From: Clostridia bacterium
GTDB lineage: Bacteria > Bacillota > Clostridia > Oscillospirales > CAG-272
Assembly (NCBI GenBank): GCA_017631215.1
Contig: JAGBTR010000313.1
Coordinates: 1 to 8,141, forward strand
Length of the DNA stretch: 8,141 nucleotides
Direction: 5' to 3'
In this document: one piece after another, positions 1-5,890 of the stretch
Layout of the letters: every line of letters starts with the position of its first letter
Numbering within the stretch: position 1 is the first letter of the stretch
Made by a program: the position numbers and the translations under genes
The notes under the pieces: model-generated
What the model was told of the DNA's origin: nothing
Seen by the model: only the letters and a program-made list of their open reading frames with translations
The model's database searches: none

Positions 1-2134
1 GCTCGCTCTCCCATACAGACGCACCAAGATAAAAGAGTCGGGACTCACCGTCCTTGTTCTGATGCTGCCACGATAGGGCAAGCGTTGGATGCGTTGAGCG
101 TGAGATCATATCAAAATACAGCCGCTCCAGCCTCAGGGTATCAAGGACGTGTGCGCCCTCATGCGGCAGATAATAGCGCACCTCCACTCTCCTTTGCTTG
201 GCAAATGCCGCGATCGATCGCAACAGACCCTCGTCGTGGACAGCCTTGTCTGCGTCGGTATCGGGCATCGTCATTGGAAGCCATAGCGTACGCACCTTGA
301 TATCGCCCAGCAGCTGATAGACCGCGGTAATGTGGCGATTGTGATAGTGCGTCAGCACCAGCGCCTCGATCTCGGTCACCGATGGCGGCAGTTCCTCGCG
401 TAGCAAGGTACGATAGGTCGAATAACTGCCATCGGTCATATCGCAGACCACGGCGGCACTTCCCTCGTGCAGCATCAACAGCTCGCTTTTACCGCTTGCC
501 GTATAGGTCATATGCCAGCGACCGAGCGACGTTAATGCGGAGATGCCAAGGCAGATACCAAATGCGCCACACCAAGCCGCAGCAACATAGAGAAATCGGT
601 GCGGTCGATTCCAACGGAACAGCAGAAAAGCAAGCAAAGCAACGAGCAGAATTGCGATCAGTATCGGCGCAAAGCCGTAACGAAGCGATACGAGCGCACC
701 GCGTACGTCGGACAGTGCGGCCGCGATATTCAGCATAGTCTCTGCCAACCATCGAAGCACACTCACAAGCAGATCGGTGAGCGGCGAGAGCATTGGCAGC
801 CACTTCACGAGGTACAACAGCGGCAAGGTGAAAAAGCCGATCGTCAGCAACAGCGTAGTCACGGGTCCCAAGATAAGATTCGATACGGGAGACAGGATCG
901 ACACCTCGCCAAACAGCAGCGCCATCGGTATCGCAAGCACAACAAGCACGATACAAGAGCCGAGCAGCGGAGAGATCAGATATCTCCAGAGCGCGCCGAA
1001 CGCGCGCGAACGCTTGCGTTCGTTGACGTGGCGAAGCAAGGCGGGAATGATCTCGATCACGCACAGCGTTGCAAGCACGGTCAGCCAAAGTCCCGCATCG
1101 TACAGCCACGCAGGGCGGATGCAAAGACAGACACCGAAGAACACGCTCAAGGGTGTCACGGCATCGTGCGGTGCACCGCGCAATCGGGAAAAATTGAGGC
1201 ACAACAGCATCACGGTCGCGCGCAGTGTGGAAATACTGCATCCCGTGATGCTGAGAAACAGCACGGCAAGGAGTGACTCGGTCACCATTCGTACAAGATA
1301 CGGGGTGCGCAGCTTTCGTAGGATAAGGTCGACGAGCAGCACGATCAGTGACAGATGCATTCCGCTCAGCGCTAACAGATGAGAAGCACCTGCGCGGCGG
1401 AAATCCAGGCTGGTCTGATCGGACAGCTCACTTTTGGTGCCGAGCAGTAAGGCAGAGGTCAATCTGCCCGCTTCCAGCTTGACAGCACGCGAGAGACGAT
1501 AATAAAGCGTGCGCTGTATGCCACCGAGCCATTCACGCAGAACAAACCGTCCGCTCTCCAGCACGGTGACCTCGCTTCCCTCCTCGAGATAGGCGATTAG
1601 CGAATAACCGTCAGTACGAAGCGATCGGATAAACCACGACTCCTCCTCGGCCTGCTCGACAGCGAGCACGCGTCCGGTGACGAGCACGCGATCACCAACC
1701 GAAACGGTCTGTCCGTTGGTCATGGATAAGTAGATACGCCGCGTGCCAAGCCCCTCGATATCGGCGTTCACGCAGTAGCAATTGATATAACTGCTCTCAA
1801 CCTCACAGCCAGTCACCGTGCCCTCCAATGTGCCGATCTGCTCCTCAAGCCCCTCGGCATATTTTCTGACCGGTAAAACAGCGGTCGTCTCGTGCAAGCA
1901 AGAAACGCCAAATCCAACCAGGATCGCCAACGAAAGAAAGGCGGCGTAAAGCAGACTGTAGCGCTTGGGTTTACGGTAGCTGGAGGTGATCAGCAGCACG
2001 GTGCCGACCAATGCCGCCACGCCGACGCCTGCATACAGCAGCCAAAACGGAGGCGACAGCGTCACGTACAGCGCGATGACACCGCAAATAAGCCAGAAAA
2101 AGCAGCATAGCGGTCTTGCCTTACCGATCTGCAT
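1..2134 (-). CDS. comEC: ComEC/Rec2-type competence DNA channel, 3' end cut by window
   Basis: Reading the minus strand from the ATG at 2134 gives 711 uninterrupted codons to the window edge. The start has AAGGAGG (2142-2148) seven bases upstream. Residues 1-80 hold hydrophobic segments, and about 95-195 resemble the OB-like DUF4131 region. About 220-535 is the polytopic Competence domain with the diagnostic stretch GASHLLALSGMHLSL (H260 in the conserved H-L-L-A-x-S-G-x-H signature) followed by many membrane helices. From about 541 a metallo-beta-lactamase-like domain begins. The family forms the inner-membrane channel that carries single-stranded DNA into the cytoplasm during transformation. 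Its metal motif is odd: residues 596-601 read HYHNRH where HxHxDH is usual, and no clear DVGQGD motif precedes it. The domain may therefore be degenerate. Family lengths of about 700-800 suggest that only a small C-terminal part is missing. Comparable proteins outside competence are unlikely. Confidence 0.9.
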   Translation of the reverse strand, partial: MQIGKARPLCCFFWLICGVIALYVTLSPPFWLLYAGVGVAALVGTVLLITSSYRKPKRYSLLYAAFLSLAILVGFGVSCLHETTAVLPVRKYAEGLEEQIGTLEGTVTGCEVESSYINCYCVNADIEGLGTRRIYLSMTNGQTVSVGDRVLVTGRVLAVEQAEEESWFIRSLRTDGYSLIAYLEEGSEVTVLESGRFVLREWLGGIQRTLYYRLSRAVKLEAGRLTSALLLGTKSELSDQTSLDFRRAGASHLLALSGMHLSLIVLLVDLILRKLRTPYLVRMVTESLLAVLFLSITGCSISTLRATVMLLCLNFSRLRGAPHDAVTPLSVFFGVCLCIRPAWLYDAGLWLTVLATLCVIEIIPALLRHVNERKRSRAFGALWRYLISPLLGSCIVLVVLAIPMALLFGEVSILSPVSNLILGPVTTLLLTIGFFTLPLLYLVKWLPMLSPLTDLLVSVLRWLAETMLNIAAALSDVRGALVSLRYGFAPILIAILLVALLAFLLFRWNRPHRFLYVAAAWCGAFGICLGISALTSLGRWHMTYTASGKSELLMLHEGSAAVVCDMTDGSYSTYRTLLREELPPSVTEIEALVLTHYHNRHITAVYQLLGDIKVRTLWLPMTMPDTDADKAVHDEGLLRSIAAFAKQRRVEVRYYLPHEGAHVLDTLRLERLYFDMISRSTHPTLALSWQHQNKDGESRLFYLGASVWESE

Positions 2135-2166
2135 AATTGCGCCTCCTTCCTTTCGGCATTTTCCTT

Positions 2167-2195
2167 ATTATAACGACAAACCTCGCCCTTGTCAA
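2167..2195 (-). promoter_or_regulatory. Consensus sigma-A promoter of comEC
   Basis: On the minus strand TTGACA (2195-2190) is followed by a 17-base spacer and TATAAT (2172-2167). Both hexamers are exact consensus. The start of transcription would fall near 2160, giving a leader of roughly 25 bases before the comEC ATG at 2134. A perfect consensus promoter is notable for a competence gene, which in model Bacillota usually depends on an activator. Confidence 0.85.
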
Positions 2196-2241
2196 GACGG
2201 ATGCGACACTTATCGGTTGACAAAATTCAATGAAAAAGTGG

Positions 2242-2270
2242 TAGACAAGGCACGCAAAATGATGTATAAT
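2242..2270 (+). promoter_or_regulatory. Sigma-A promoter of the HTH-barrel/epimerase operon
   Basis: TAGACA (2242-2247), a 17-base spacer and TATAAT (2265-2270) lie 45 bases upstream of the ATG at 2316. The TATAAT is exact and the -35 has one mismatch. The promoter is divergent from that of comEC and the two do not overlap. It also argues against any start upstream of 2316, because those codons would lie inside or before the promoter. Confidence 0.8.
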
Positions 2271-2300
2271 GGATATGATCGAAGCCCCTACATTCAGACA

Positions 2301-2305
2301 AGGAG
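2301..2305 (+). promoter_or_regulatory. Ribosome binding site that fixes the start of the HTH-barrel gene
   Basis: AGGAG lies ten bases before the ATG at 2316. The open frame continues upstream to 1986, but those codons overlap comEC on the other strand and the promoter. This site and the typical XRE beginning MTIGQKIAHIRK identify 2316 as the true start. Confidence 0.75.
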
Positions 2306-2315
2306 ATTTACGAAT

Positions 2316-4040
2316 ATGACCATCGGACAAAAGATCGCTCACATCCGCAAGGCACACGGGCTGACCCAAGAGGAATTTGGCGAGAAGCTGGGCGTTACCA
2401 GACAGACCGTTTCCAAATGGGAGCTGGACGTCATCTCACCCTCGGTAGAAAACATCGTGCAGATCTGCCGAATGTTCAACATCAGCACCGACTCTCTGCT
2501 CCACAGCACTGCCACGGTGCAGATCTATGAGCAAAAGGTGCCGAGTGCGGTCGTGCAGCCCAAGCAGGAGGAGCTCCGCTGGGCGCTCGTCTACGGCTCT
2601 TACAAGGATATGGAAGCACTTGCCGTCAATGAGCTTGAAGCGCATATATCCGAATACGTAAACTATTACATTGAGGTGCGCTCGGCGGATGAGGTCGACG
2701 AGAATTGGCTACGCCAGCGTCAGCCCATTCTGATCGGCACGCCCGAGAATAACCGCCTCGTTAAGGAGCTGACGGACAAGCAGACGATCGCCGCCGCAGA
2801 TGGCGAGGAGGGCTATTCGCTTACCGTTGGTACGAGCCCTTGGAATACCGAGGTGCAGTACATCGCCGTTGCCGCCAACACCGACCGCGGCGTCTACTAC
2901 GGTATGTCGGATCTGATCCAGCACTACCTTGCCTTTGAGGTGTTCTGCGGCTATTATGAGCGAGAGCCGCGCGAGTTTGAGCGTCCCTTCAACCAGAAGA
3001 TGCCCGCCTACAGCCGCAAGAGCGCCCCTCAATTGAAGCGCCGCGGTATGTGGACGTGGGGACATTGCATCTATGACTACCGCCGCTATTTCGACCGCAT
3101 GGCGAGATTGCGCCTCAACGAGATCGTGATATGGAACGAGTTCGCGCCCGTCAATGCTCGCGAGGTGGTCGAGTACGCCCACAGCCGCGGCATCCGTGTC
3201 ATCTGGGGCTACTCTTGGGGCTGGGGCGATGCAGGTGCTTGGTCTGTCAACGCAGGCGACCGCGAGACGTGGAGCGCCTTTGCCGACAGCATCGTGAAGT
3301 TCTATGAGGACAATTACCTGAATACAGGTGCGGACGGCATCTACTTCCAATCCTTTACCGAGACGCTCTCGCGCACCATCGGTGATGCGGTGATCGCCGA
3401 GGCAGTCACTGCGCTGGTCAACTTCGTTGCAGAAAAGATGTACGCCAAGTATCCCGAGCTGCACATCCAGTTCGGTCTGCACGCGACCTCGGTCAAGAAC
3501 GATCTGGAGCATCTTGAAAAGGTACATCCCAACATCGAGATCGTTTGGGAGAACTGCGGCGCCTTCCCCTACTCCTATCATCCCAAAGAAACGCACAATT
3601 TCCCCGAGACGATGGAATTCAATCGCCGTATCGCCACGCTTCGCGGTGAGGGCGAGCGATTCGGTGCCGTCTTCAAGGGCATGACCACGCTGCCGTGGTC
3701 CGAATTCGAGAGCTTCAAGGGGCCCTTCGTGCTGGGCGAGCGCGACAAGCATTTCATCGAGAAGCACAGCGCCTACAAGAGCCGCTTCTGGCGTCATCTG
3801 CAGACGGATTGGGTGCTCGGCGCGCGTTATCCGTATGAGCTGACGAAGATGCTGACCGAGCTCAAGGGCGGCGATCTCACGGTACAGATCCTTGCCGAGG
3901 ACGGTATGTTCGAGGAGGACATCTACCTCCCCATCGCACTTATGGCAGAGATGCTGTGGAGCACGGAGGATGATGTGAACACCATCGTCGAGCGTGTGCT
4001 CAAGAGCCGCGACGTCTCGTTTGCTAATTTTGAATATTGA
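2316..4040 (+). CDS. XRE-family HTH fused to a glycoside-hydrolase-like alpha/beta + TIM-barrel protein
   Basis: The gene encodes 574 residues. Residues 4-62 are a classic HTH_3/XRE domain with recognition helix RQTVSKWE (29-36). After a linker, about 70-225 resembles the alpha/beta domain that precedes GH20/GH67/GH84-type barrels (QPILIGTP at 136-143; DRGVYYGMSDL from 190). From about 240 to 560 the sequence looks like a TIM barrel, with strand-end motifs IVIWNE (E275), DGIYFQSFTE (D340, E349) and IVWENCGAFPY (E412). I do not see the GH20 D-E signature, so catalysis is uncertain: E275, E349 and E412 are candidates only. There is no signal peptide or membrane segment, so it should be cytoplasmic. 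It is the first gene of an operon with the epimerase 11 bases downstream. Most XRE proteins are far shorter, and a hydrolase-sized C-terminal domain is unusual. A role as a glycan-responsive regulator, possibly also an enzyme, is inference. The HTH call is firm, the barrel call likely, and the substrate unknown. Confidence 0.75.
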   Translation: MTIGQKIAHIRKAHGLTQEEFGEKLGVTRQTVSKWELDVISPSVENIVQICRMFNISTDSLLHSTATVQIYEQKVPSAVVQPKQEELRWALVYGSYKDMEALAVNELEAHISEYVNYYIEVRSADEVDENWLRQRQPILIGTPENNRLVKELTDKQTIAAADGEEGYSLTVGTSPWNTEVQYIAVAANTDRGVYYGMSDLIQHYLAFEVFCGYYEREPREFERPFNQKMPAYSRKSAPQLKRRGMWTWGHCIYDYRRYFDRMARLRLNEIVIWNEFAPVNAREVVEYAHSRGIRVIWGYSWGWGDAGAWSVNAGDRETWSAFADSIVKFYEDNYLNTGADGIYFQSFTETLSRTIGDAVIAEAVTALVNFVAEKMYAKYPELHIQFGLHATSVKNDLEHLEKVHPNIEIVWENCGAFPYSYHPKETHNFPETMEFNRRIATLRGEGERFGAVFKGMTTLPWSEFESFKGPFVLGERDKHFIEKHSAYKSRFWRHLQTDWVLGARYPYELTKMLTELKGGDLTVQILAEDGMFEEDIYLPIALMAEMLWSTEDDVNTIVERVLKSRDVSFANFEY

Positions 4041-4043
4041 GGT
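4039..4043 (+). promoter_or_regulatory. Ribosome binding site of the epimerase, overlapping the upstream stop codon
   Basis: GAGGT begins inside the TGA stop (4038-4040) of the HTH-barrel gene and sits eight bases before the ATG at 4052. This arrangement points to co-transcription and probably translational coupling of the two genes. Confidence 0.6.
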
Positions 4044-4051
4044 AAATACGT

Positions 4052-5227
4052 ATGGAGCTTGAACAGATCAGAAGCAGATTCGAGCAGGAGCTTAAAAAAT
4101 CTTGTATTCCCTTTTGGCTGACCCACGGCGTCGACAGCGAGTACGGCGGTCTTATCAACTGCCTTGACCGCCAAGGAGCCGTCTATTCCACCGATAAAAG
4201 CGTTTGGATGCAGGGTCGCTGTGCGTGGATGTTCTCTTACATCTACAACCGTATCGAGAAAAATCCCGAATATCTGACAATGGCAAAGAGTTGTCTGGAT
4301 TTTGCCAAGGCTCATTGCATTGACGAGGACGGGCGTATGTTCTTCACTGTCACGCGCGACGGTCGTCCACTCCGCAAGCGCCGCTATTGGTTCAGTGAGT
4401 CGTTCTATATGATCGCCAATGCTGAATACTATATGGCGACGGGTGAGGACGCGTATCTGACCGAAGCAAAGAAATACTACGATTTTGTCCTCGGCATCTA
4501 CCGCGACCACGACACCGATCCCTACAAGATCACGCCCAAATCCTACGCCGAGACACGCGCGACCATCTCGCTGGCCGAGCCGATGATCCTCCTCAATATG
4601 ACCTCGATCATGCGAGAGGCGGACAAGGACGGTGCCGCCCGCTACGATACCATCGTTGACGGGCTGATCGCCGACATCCGCCGCTTCCACAGCGACGAAT
4701 ACCATGCTACCTTTGAGTGCATCGGCGCGGACGGCGAGCTGATCCTCGATTCCGCTCCCAGTCGCGTCATCAATCCAGGACACGATATCGAGATGTCTTG
4801 GTTCTTGCTCGAGGAGGCCATCCGCCGCGATGACAAGGAGCTTTCCGCCTTTGCCGAGAAGATCTTCAACGAGGCGTTCGAGCGTGGTTGGGACGAGCAA
4901 TACGGCGGCATCTTCTATTTCAAGGACGTGCTGGGCAAGCCCGTCGAGGCGTACGAGCACGATATGAAGCTGTGGTGGGTACACAACGAGACCATCATCG
5001 CCTCGCTGATGCTGTATCTGCACACGGGCAATGAGAAATATGCAGAGATTTTCAATCGCGTGGTCGATTACGCCTTCTCGCACTTCTCCGACCCCGAATA
5101 CGGTGAGTGGTACGGATACCTGCGCCGCGACGGCAAGCCGACCGAGCCTCCCTGCAAGGGTCACACCTACAAGGGGCCGTTCCACGTGATGAGAATGCTG
5201 GCGAAGTGCTTGGATATGATGAAATGA
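4052..5227 (+). CDS. AGE/RnBP-family sugar 2-epimerase (N-acylglucosamine 2-epimerase-like)
   Basis: At 391 residues the product has the normal length for the AGE (N-acylglucosamine 2-epimerase, renin-binding protein) family, an (alpha/alpha)6 barrel. Characteristic motifs appear in order: GGLINCLDRQG (32-42), DKSVWMQGRCAW (48-59, R56), NPGHDIEMSW (241-250, H244 and E247), KLWWVHNE (306-313, H311 and E313), GEWYGYLRRDG (351-361) and KGPFHVMR (374-381, H378). H244 and H378 match the two histidines needed for proton transfer in the family. Members interconvert GlcNAc and ManNAc, glucose and mannose or fructose, or epimerise beta-linked disaccharides. The EWYGYL and C-terminal KGxFHxxR motifs resemble monosaccharide AGE enzymes more than cellobiose 2-epimerases, but the substrate cannot be fixed by eye. 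There is no signal peptide, so it is cytoplasmic. It follows the HTH-barrel gene by 11 bases, and a GH38 mannosidase lies further downstream, which favours a mannose-type sugar. The array of palindromic repeats begins within ten bases of its stop. Confidence 0.87.
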   Translation: MELEQIRSRFEQELKKSCIPFWLTHGVDSEYGGLINCLDRQGAVYSTDKSVWMQGRCAWMFSYIYNRIEKNPEYLTMAKSCLDFAKAHCIDEDGRMFFTVTRDGRPLRKRRYWFSESFYMIANAEYYMATGEDAYLTEAKKYYDFVLGIYRDHDTDPYKITPKSYAETRATISLAEPMILLNMTSIMREADKDGAARYDTIVDGLIADIRRFHSDEYHATFECIGADGELILDSAPSRVINPGHDIEMSWFLLEEAIRRDDKELSAFAEKIFNEAFERGWDEQYGGIFYFKDVLGKPVEAYEHDMKLWWVHNETIIASLMLYLHTGNEKYAEIFNRVVDYAFSHFSDPEYGEWYGYLRRDGKPTEPPCKGHTYKGPFHVMRMLAKCLDMMK

Positions 5228-5235
5228 TCGTAGAA

Positions 5236-5386
5236 GACCACCCAGATGGGTTGAGTCAATTGAGCAAGTCGCACTCCGTGCGACAGGACTCGAACCTCGA
5301 ACTCGCTCCGCGAGTTCACAAAGAAATGCGCAAAGCGAATTTCTTTCGCCGAGTTCCTCGTTCCAAGATATTCCACCAAACGAAAA
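5236..5386. repeat. Palindromic unit nearest the epimerase gene
   Basis: The first hairpin here is weak (CCACCC/GGGTTG). The stem-loop GTCGCAC-tcc-GTGCGAC is at 5268-5284, the T-arm-like GGACTCGAACCT at 5286-5297, and the 8-bp stem GAACTCGC/GCGAGTTC with a tcc loop at 5299-5317. A 12-base-arm stem with one mismatch and loop aaa lies at 5320-5346. The CTCGTTCCAAGATAT tag is at 5357-5371. It starts nine bases after the epimerase stop, so it forms that gene's 3' untranslated region. Confidence 0.8.
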
Positions 5387-5538
5387 GACCACCCCGATGG
5401 GGTGAGTCCATTGAGCAAGTCGCGCTTCGCGCGACCGGACTCGAACCTCGAACTCGCCTGCGGCGAGTTCACAAAGAATTCGGCTTGCCGAATTCTTTCA
5501 TCAAGGTTCTCGTTCCAAGATATCGCACCAAACGAAAA
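5387..5538. repeat. Middle palindromic unit
   Basis: The hairpin GACCACCCC/GGGGT opens the unit. The stem GTCGCGC-ttc-GCGCGAC lies at 5419-5435, the T-arm-like GGACTCGAACCT at 5437-5448, and the 9-bp stem GAACTCGCC-tgc-GGCGAGTTC at 5450-5470. A long stem AAAGAATTCGG closes with its complement across cttg at 5473-5498. The tag CTCGTTCCAAGATAT is at 5509-5523, exactly 152 bases after its copy in the previous unit. Confidence 0.8.
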
Positions 5539-5572
5539 GACCACCCCGATGGGGTGGTCTTTTCGTTTGGTG
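5526..5572. terminator. Perfect 22-bp bidirectional terminator-like hairpin
   Basis: Arms 5526-5547 and 5551-5572 are perfectly complementary around the loop gat. The core GACCACCCC/GGGGTGGTC is flanked by CGAAAA on one side and TTTTCG on the other. It therefore reads as stem plus U-rich tail in both directions. It can end the plus-strand epimerase transcript, and as a backup the minus-strand tRNA transcript. It belongs to the repeat array. Confidence 0.7.
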
Positions 5573-5674
5573 GGCCATCAAGGACTCAGAACCACGCGCT
5601 CACACGGTGAGCGCAAAAAGAAAATTCAGCGTTGCTGAATTTTCTTTCACCAAAGTCCTCATCCCCAATAACTA
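5539..5674. repeat. Palindromic unit carrying a tRNA acceptor-end copy
   Basis: This unit keeps the full opening hairpin. In place of the GTCGC stem-loop it has TGGTGGGCCATCAAGGACTC (5568-5587), identical to the 3' end of the neighbouring tRNA gene at 5720-5739. GAACC follows after an extra A. The two later stems are perfect but have different sequences from the other units: GCGCTCAC-acg-GTGAGCGC (5596-5614) and 14-bp arms AAAGAAAATTCAGC/GCTGAATTTTCTTT with loop gtt (5617-5647). Confidence 0.8.
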
Positions 5675-5722
5675 CCAGATCCAAAGAGGCACTGCCAATC
5701 GGCAGTGCCTCTTTGGATCTGG
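5675..5722. terminator. Perfect 22-bp hairpin joined to the tRNA CCA end
   Basis: Arms 5675-5696 and 5701-5722 are perfectly complementary around aatc. On the minus strand the first three bases of the stem are the CCA of the tRNA (5722-5720), so the hairpin starts inside the tRNA. The core GAGGCACTGCC/GGCAGTGCCTC is followed by TTT and then GGATCTGG. The U-tract is short, so termination may be imperfect. It could instead, or also, act as a 3'-processing signal. Confidence 0.6.
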
Positions 5723-5796
5723 TGGGCCATCAAGGACTCGAACCTTGGACCGACCGGTTATGAGCCGGTAGCTCTAACCAACTGAGCTAATGGCCC
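5720..5796 (-). tRNA. tRNA with CAT anticodon (Ile2 more likely than elongator Met)
   Basis: The minus strand folds into a complete 77-base cloverleaf including an encoded CCA. It has the 7-bp acceptor GGGCCAT/ATGGCCC, the D-arm GCTC/GAGC, the anticodon stem ACCGG/CCGGT around CTCATAA (anticodon at 5762-5760), and the T-stem CAAGG/CCTTG with loop TTCGAGT. It lacks features of initiator tRNA, such as an unpaired first base. A CAT anticodon belongs either to elongator methionine tRNA or to the minor isoleucine tRNA whose C34 is changed to lysidine by TilS. C4-G69 and C5-G68 pairs, which are identity elements in known Ile2 tRNAs, are present here and favour Ile2. Comparison of all CAT tRNAs in the genome would settle it. 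Confidence 0.93.
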
Positions 5797-5816
5797 GCTT
5801 TTGCGGATGCCTTGCT

Positions 5817-5845
5817 ATTATAGCAAAAGATCCGTCAAAAGTCAA
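5817..5845 (-). promoter_or_regulatory. Sigma-A promoter of the tRNA gene
   Basis: On the minus strand TTGACT (5845-5840), a 17-base spacer and TATAAT (5822-5817) end 20 bases before the mature tRNA 5' end. A second TTGAC lies inside the spacer but is too close to the -10 to serve. The -10 is centred in a 15-base perfect palindrome, TTGCTATTATAGCAA (5812-5826), an unexplained symmetry. Confidence 0.8.
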
Positions 5846-5890
5846 TACCTTAAGAAAAAATCGAGCAAACTTTTCTCAACATCCGTCCAT
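5846..5890. other. Short AT-rich gap between the tRNA promoter and the pseudogene
   Basis: An A-run on the plus strand (GAAAAAAT near 5853-5862) gives a T-run after the pseudogene stop on the minus strand, with only weak complementarity upstream of it. I do not see a convincing terminator or other element here. Confidence 0.3.

Larger units (their letters stand above)
5234..5722. repeat. Array of ~152-bp palindromic repeat units with tRNA 3'-end similarity
   Basis: This gene-free stretch is three consecutive units of one pattern, offset 151-152 bases, next to a tRNA whose 3' end shares the pattern. Read on the plus strand a unit contains a GACCACCC/GGGTGG hairpin, a small stem-loop in two of three units, GGACTCGAACCT (the complement of a tRNA T-arm), a second short stem-loop, a third A/T-flanked stem-loop opening with AAAGAA and closing with TTCTTT, and a conserved CTCGTTCCAAGATAT tag. 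Exact 31-base repeats lie at 5374-5404 and 5526-5556, 152 apart. The stems differ in sequence between units yet stay paired. There is no spacer/repeat alternation of the CRISPR kind and no believable protein. Function is unknown. The strongest hairpin can serve as a terminator between the plus-strand operon and the minus-strand tRNA. Confidence 0.85.

Noticed and set aside
489..1241. 250-codon minus-strand open frame inside comEC
   Set aside because: It is an alternative frame of comEC. The comEC frame runs unbroken through the region with clear membrane segments, whereas this frame is Arg/Cys-rich without family features.
2217..2222. TTGACA as the -35 of the operon promoter
   Set aside because: It lies 42 bases upstream of TATAAT at 2265, and no -10 exists 16-18 bases after it. 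TAGACA at 2242 has the exact 17-base spacing.
1986..2315. In-frame upstream extension of the HTH-barrel protein to an ATG at 1986
   Set aside because: It overlaps comEC on the opposite strand and crosses the operon promoter at 2242-2270. The ribosome site and canonical XRE start place the true ATG at 2316.
2709..3797. 362-codon minus-strand open frame
   Set aside because: It is antisense to the HTH-barrel gene, has no family signal, and is explained by codon bias of the plus-strand gene.
3923..5392. 489-codon minus-strand open frame
   Set aside because: It is antisense to the epimerase and starts in the repeat array. The plus strand carries all the AGE motifs.
5234..5674. CRISPR array
   Set aside because: The periodic units are long, internally palindromic and similar along their whole length. 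There are no unique spacers and no cas genes.
5568..5739. attL/attR pair of an integrated element
   Set aside because: Only 132 bases separate the two 20-base copies, there is no integrase or cargo, and the spacing equals the repeat period. Kept only as a finding about the array.
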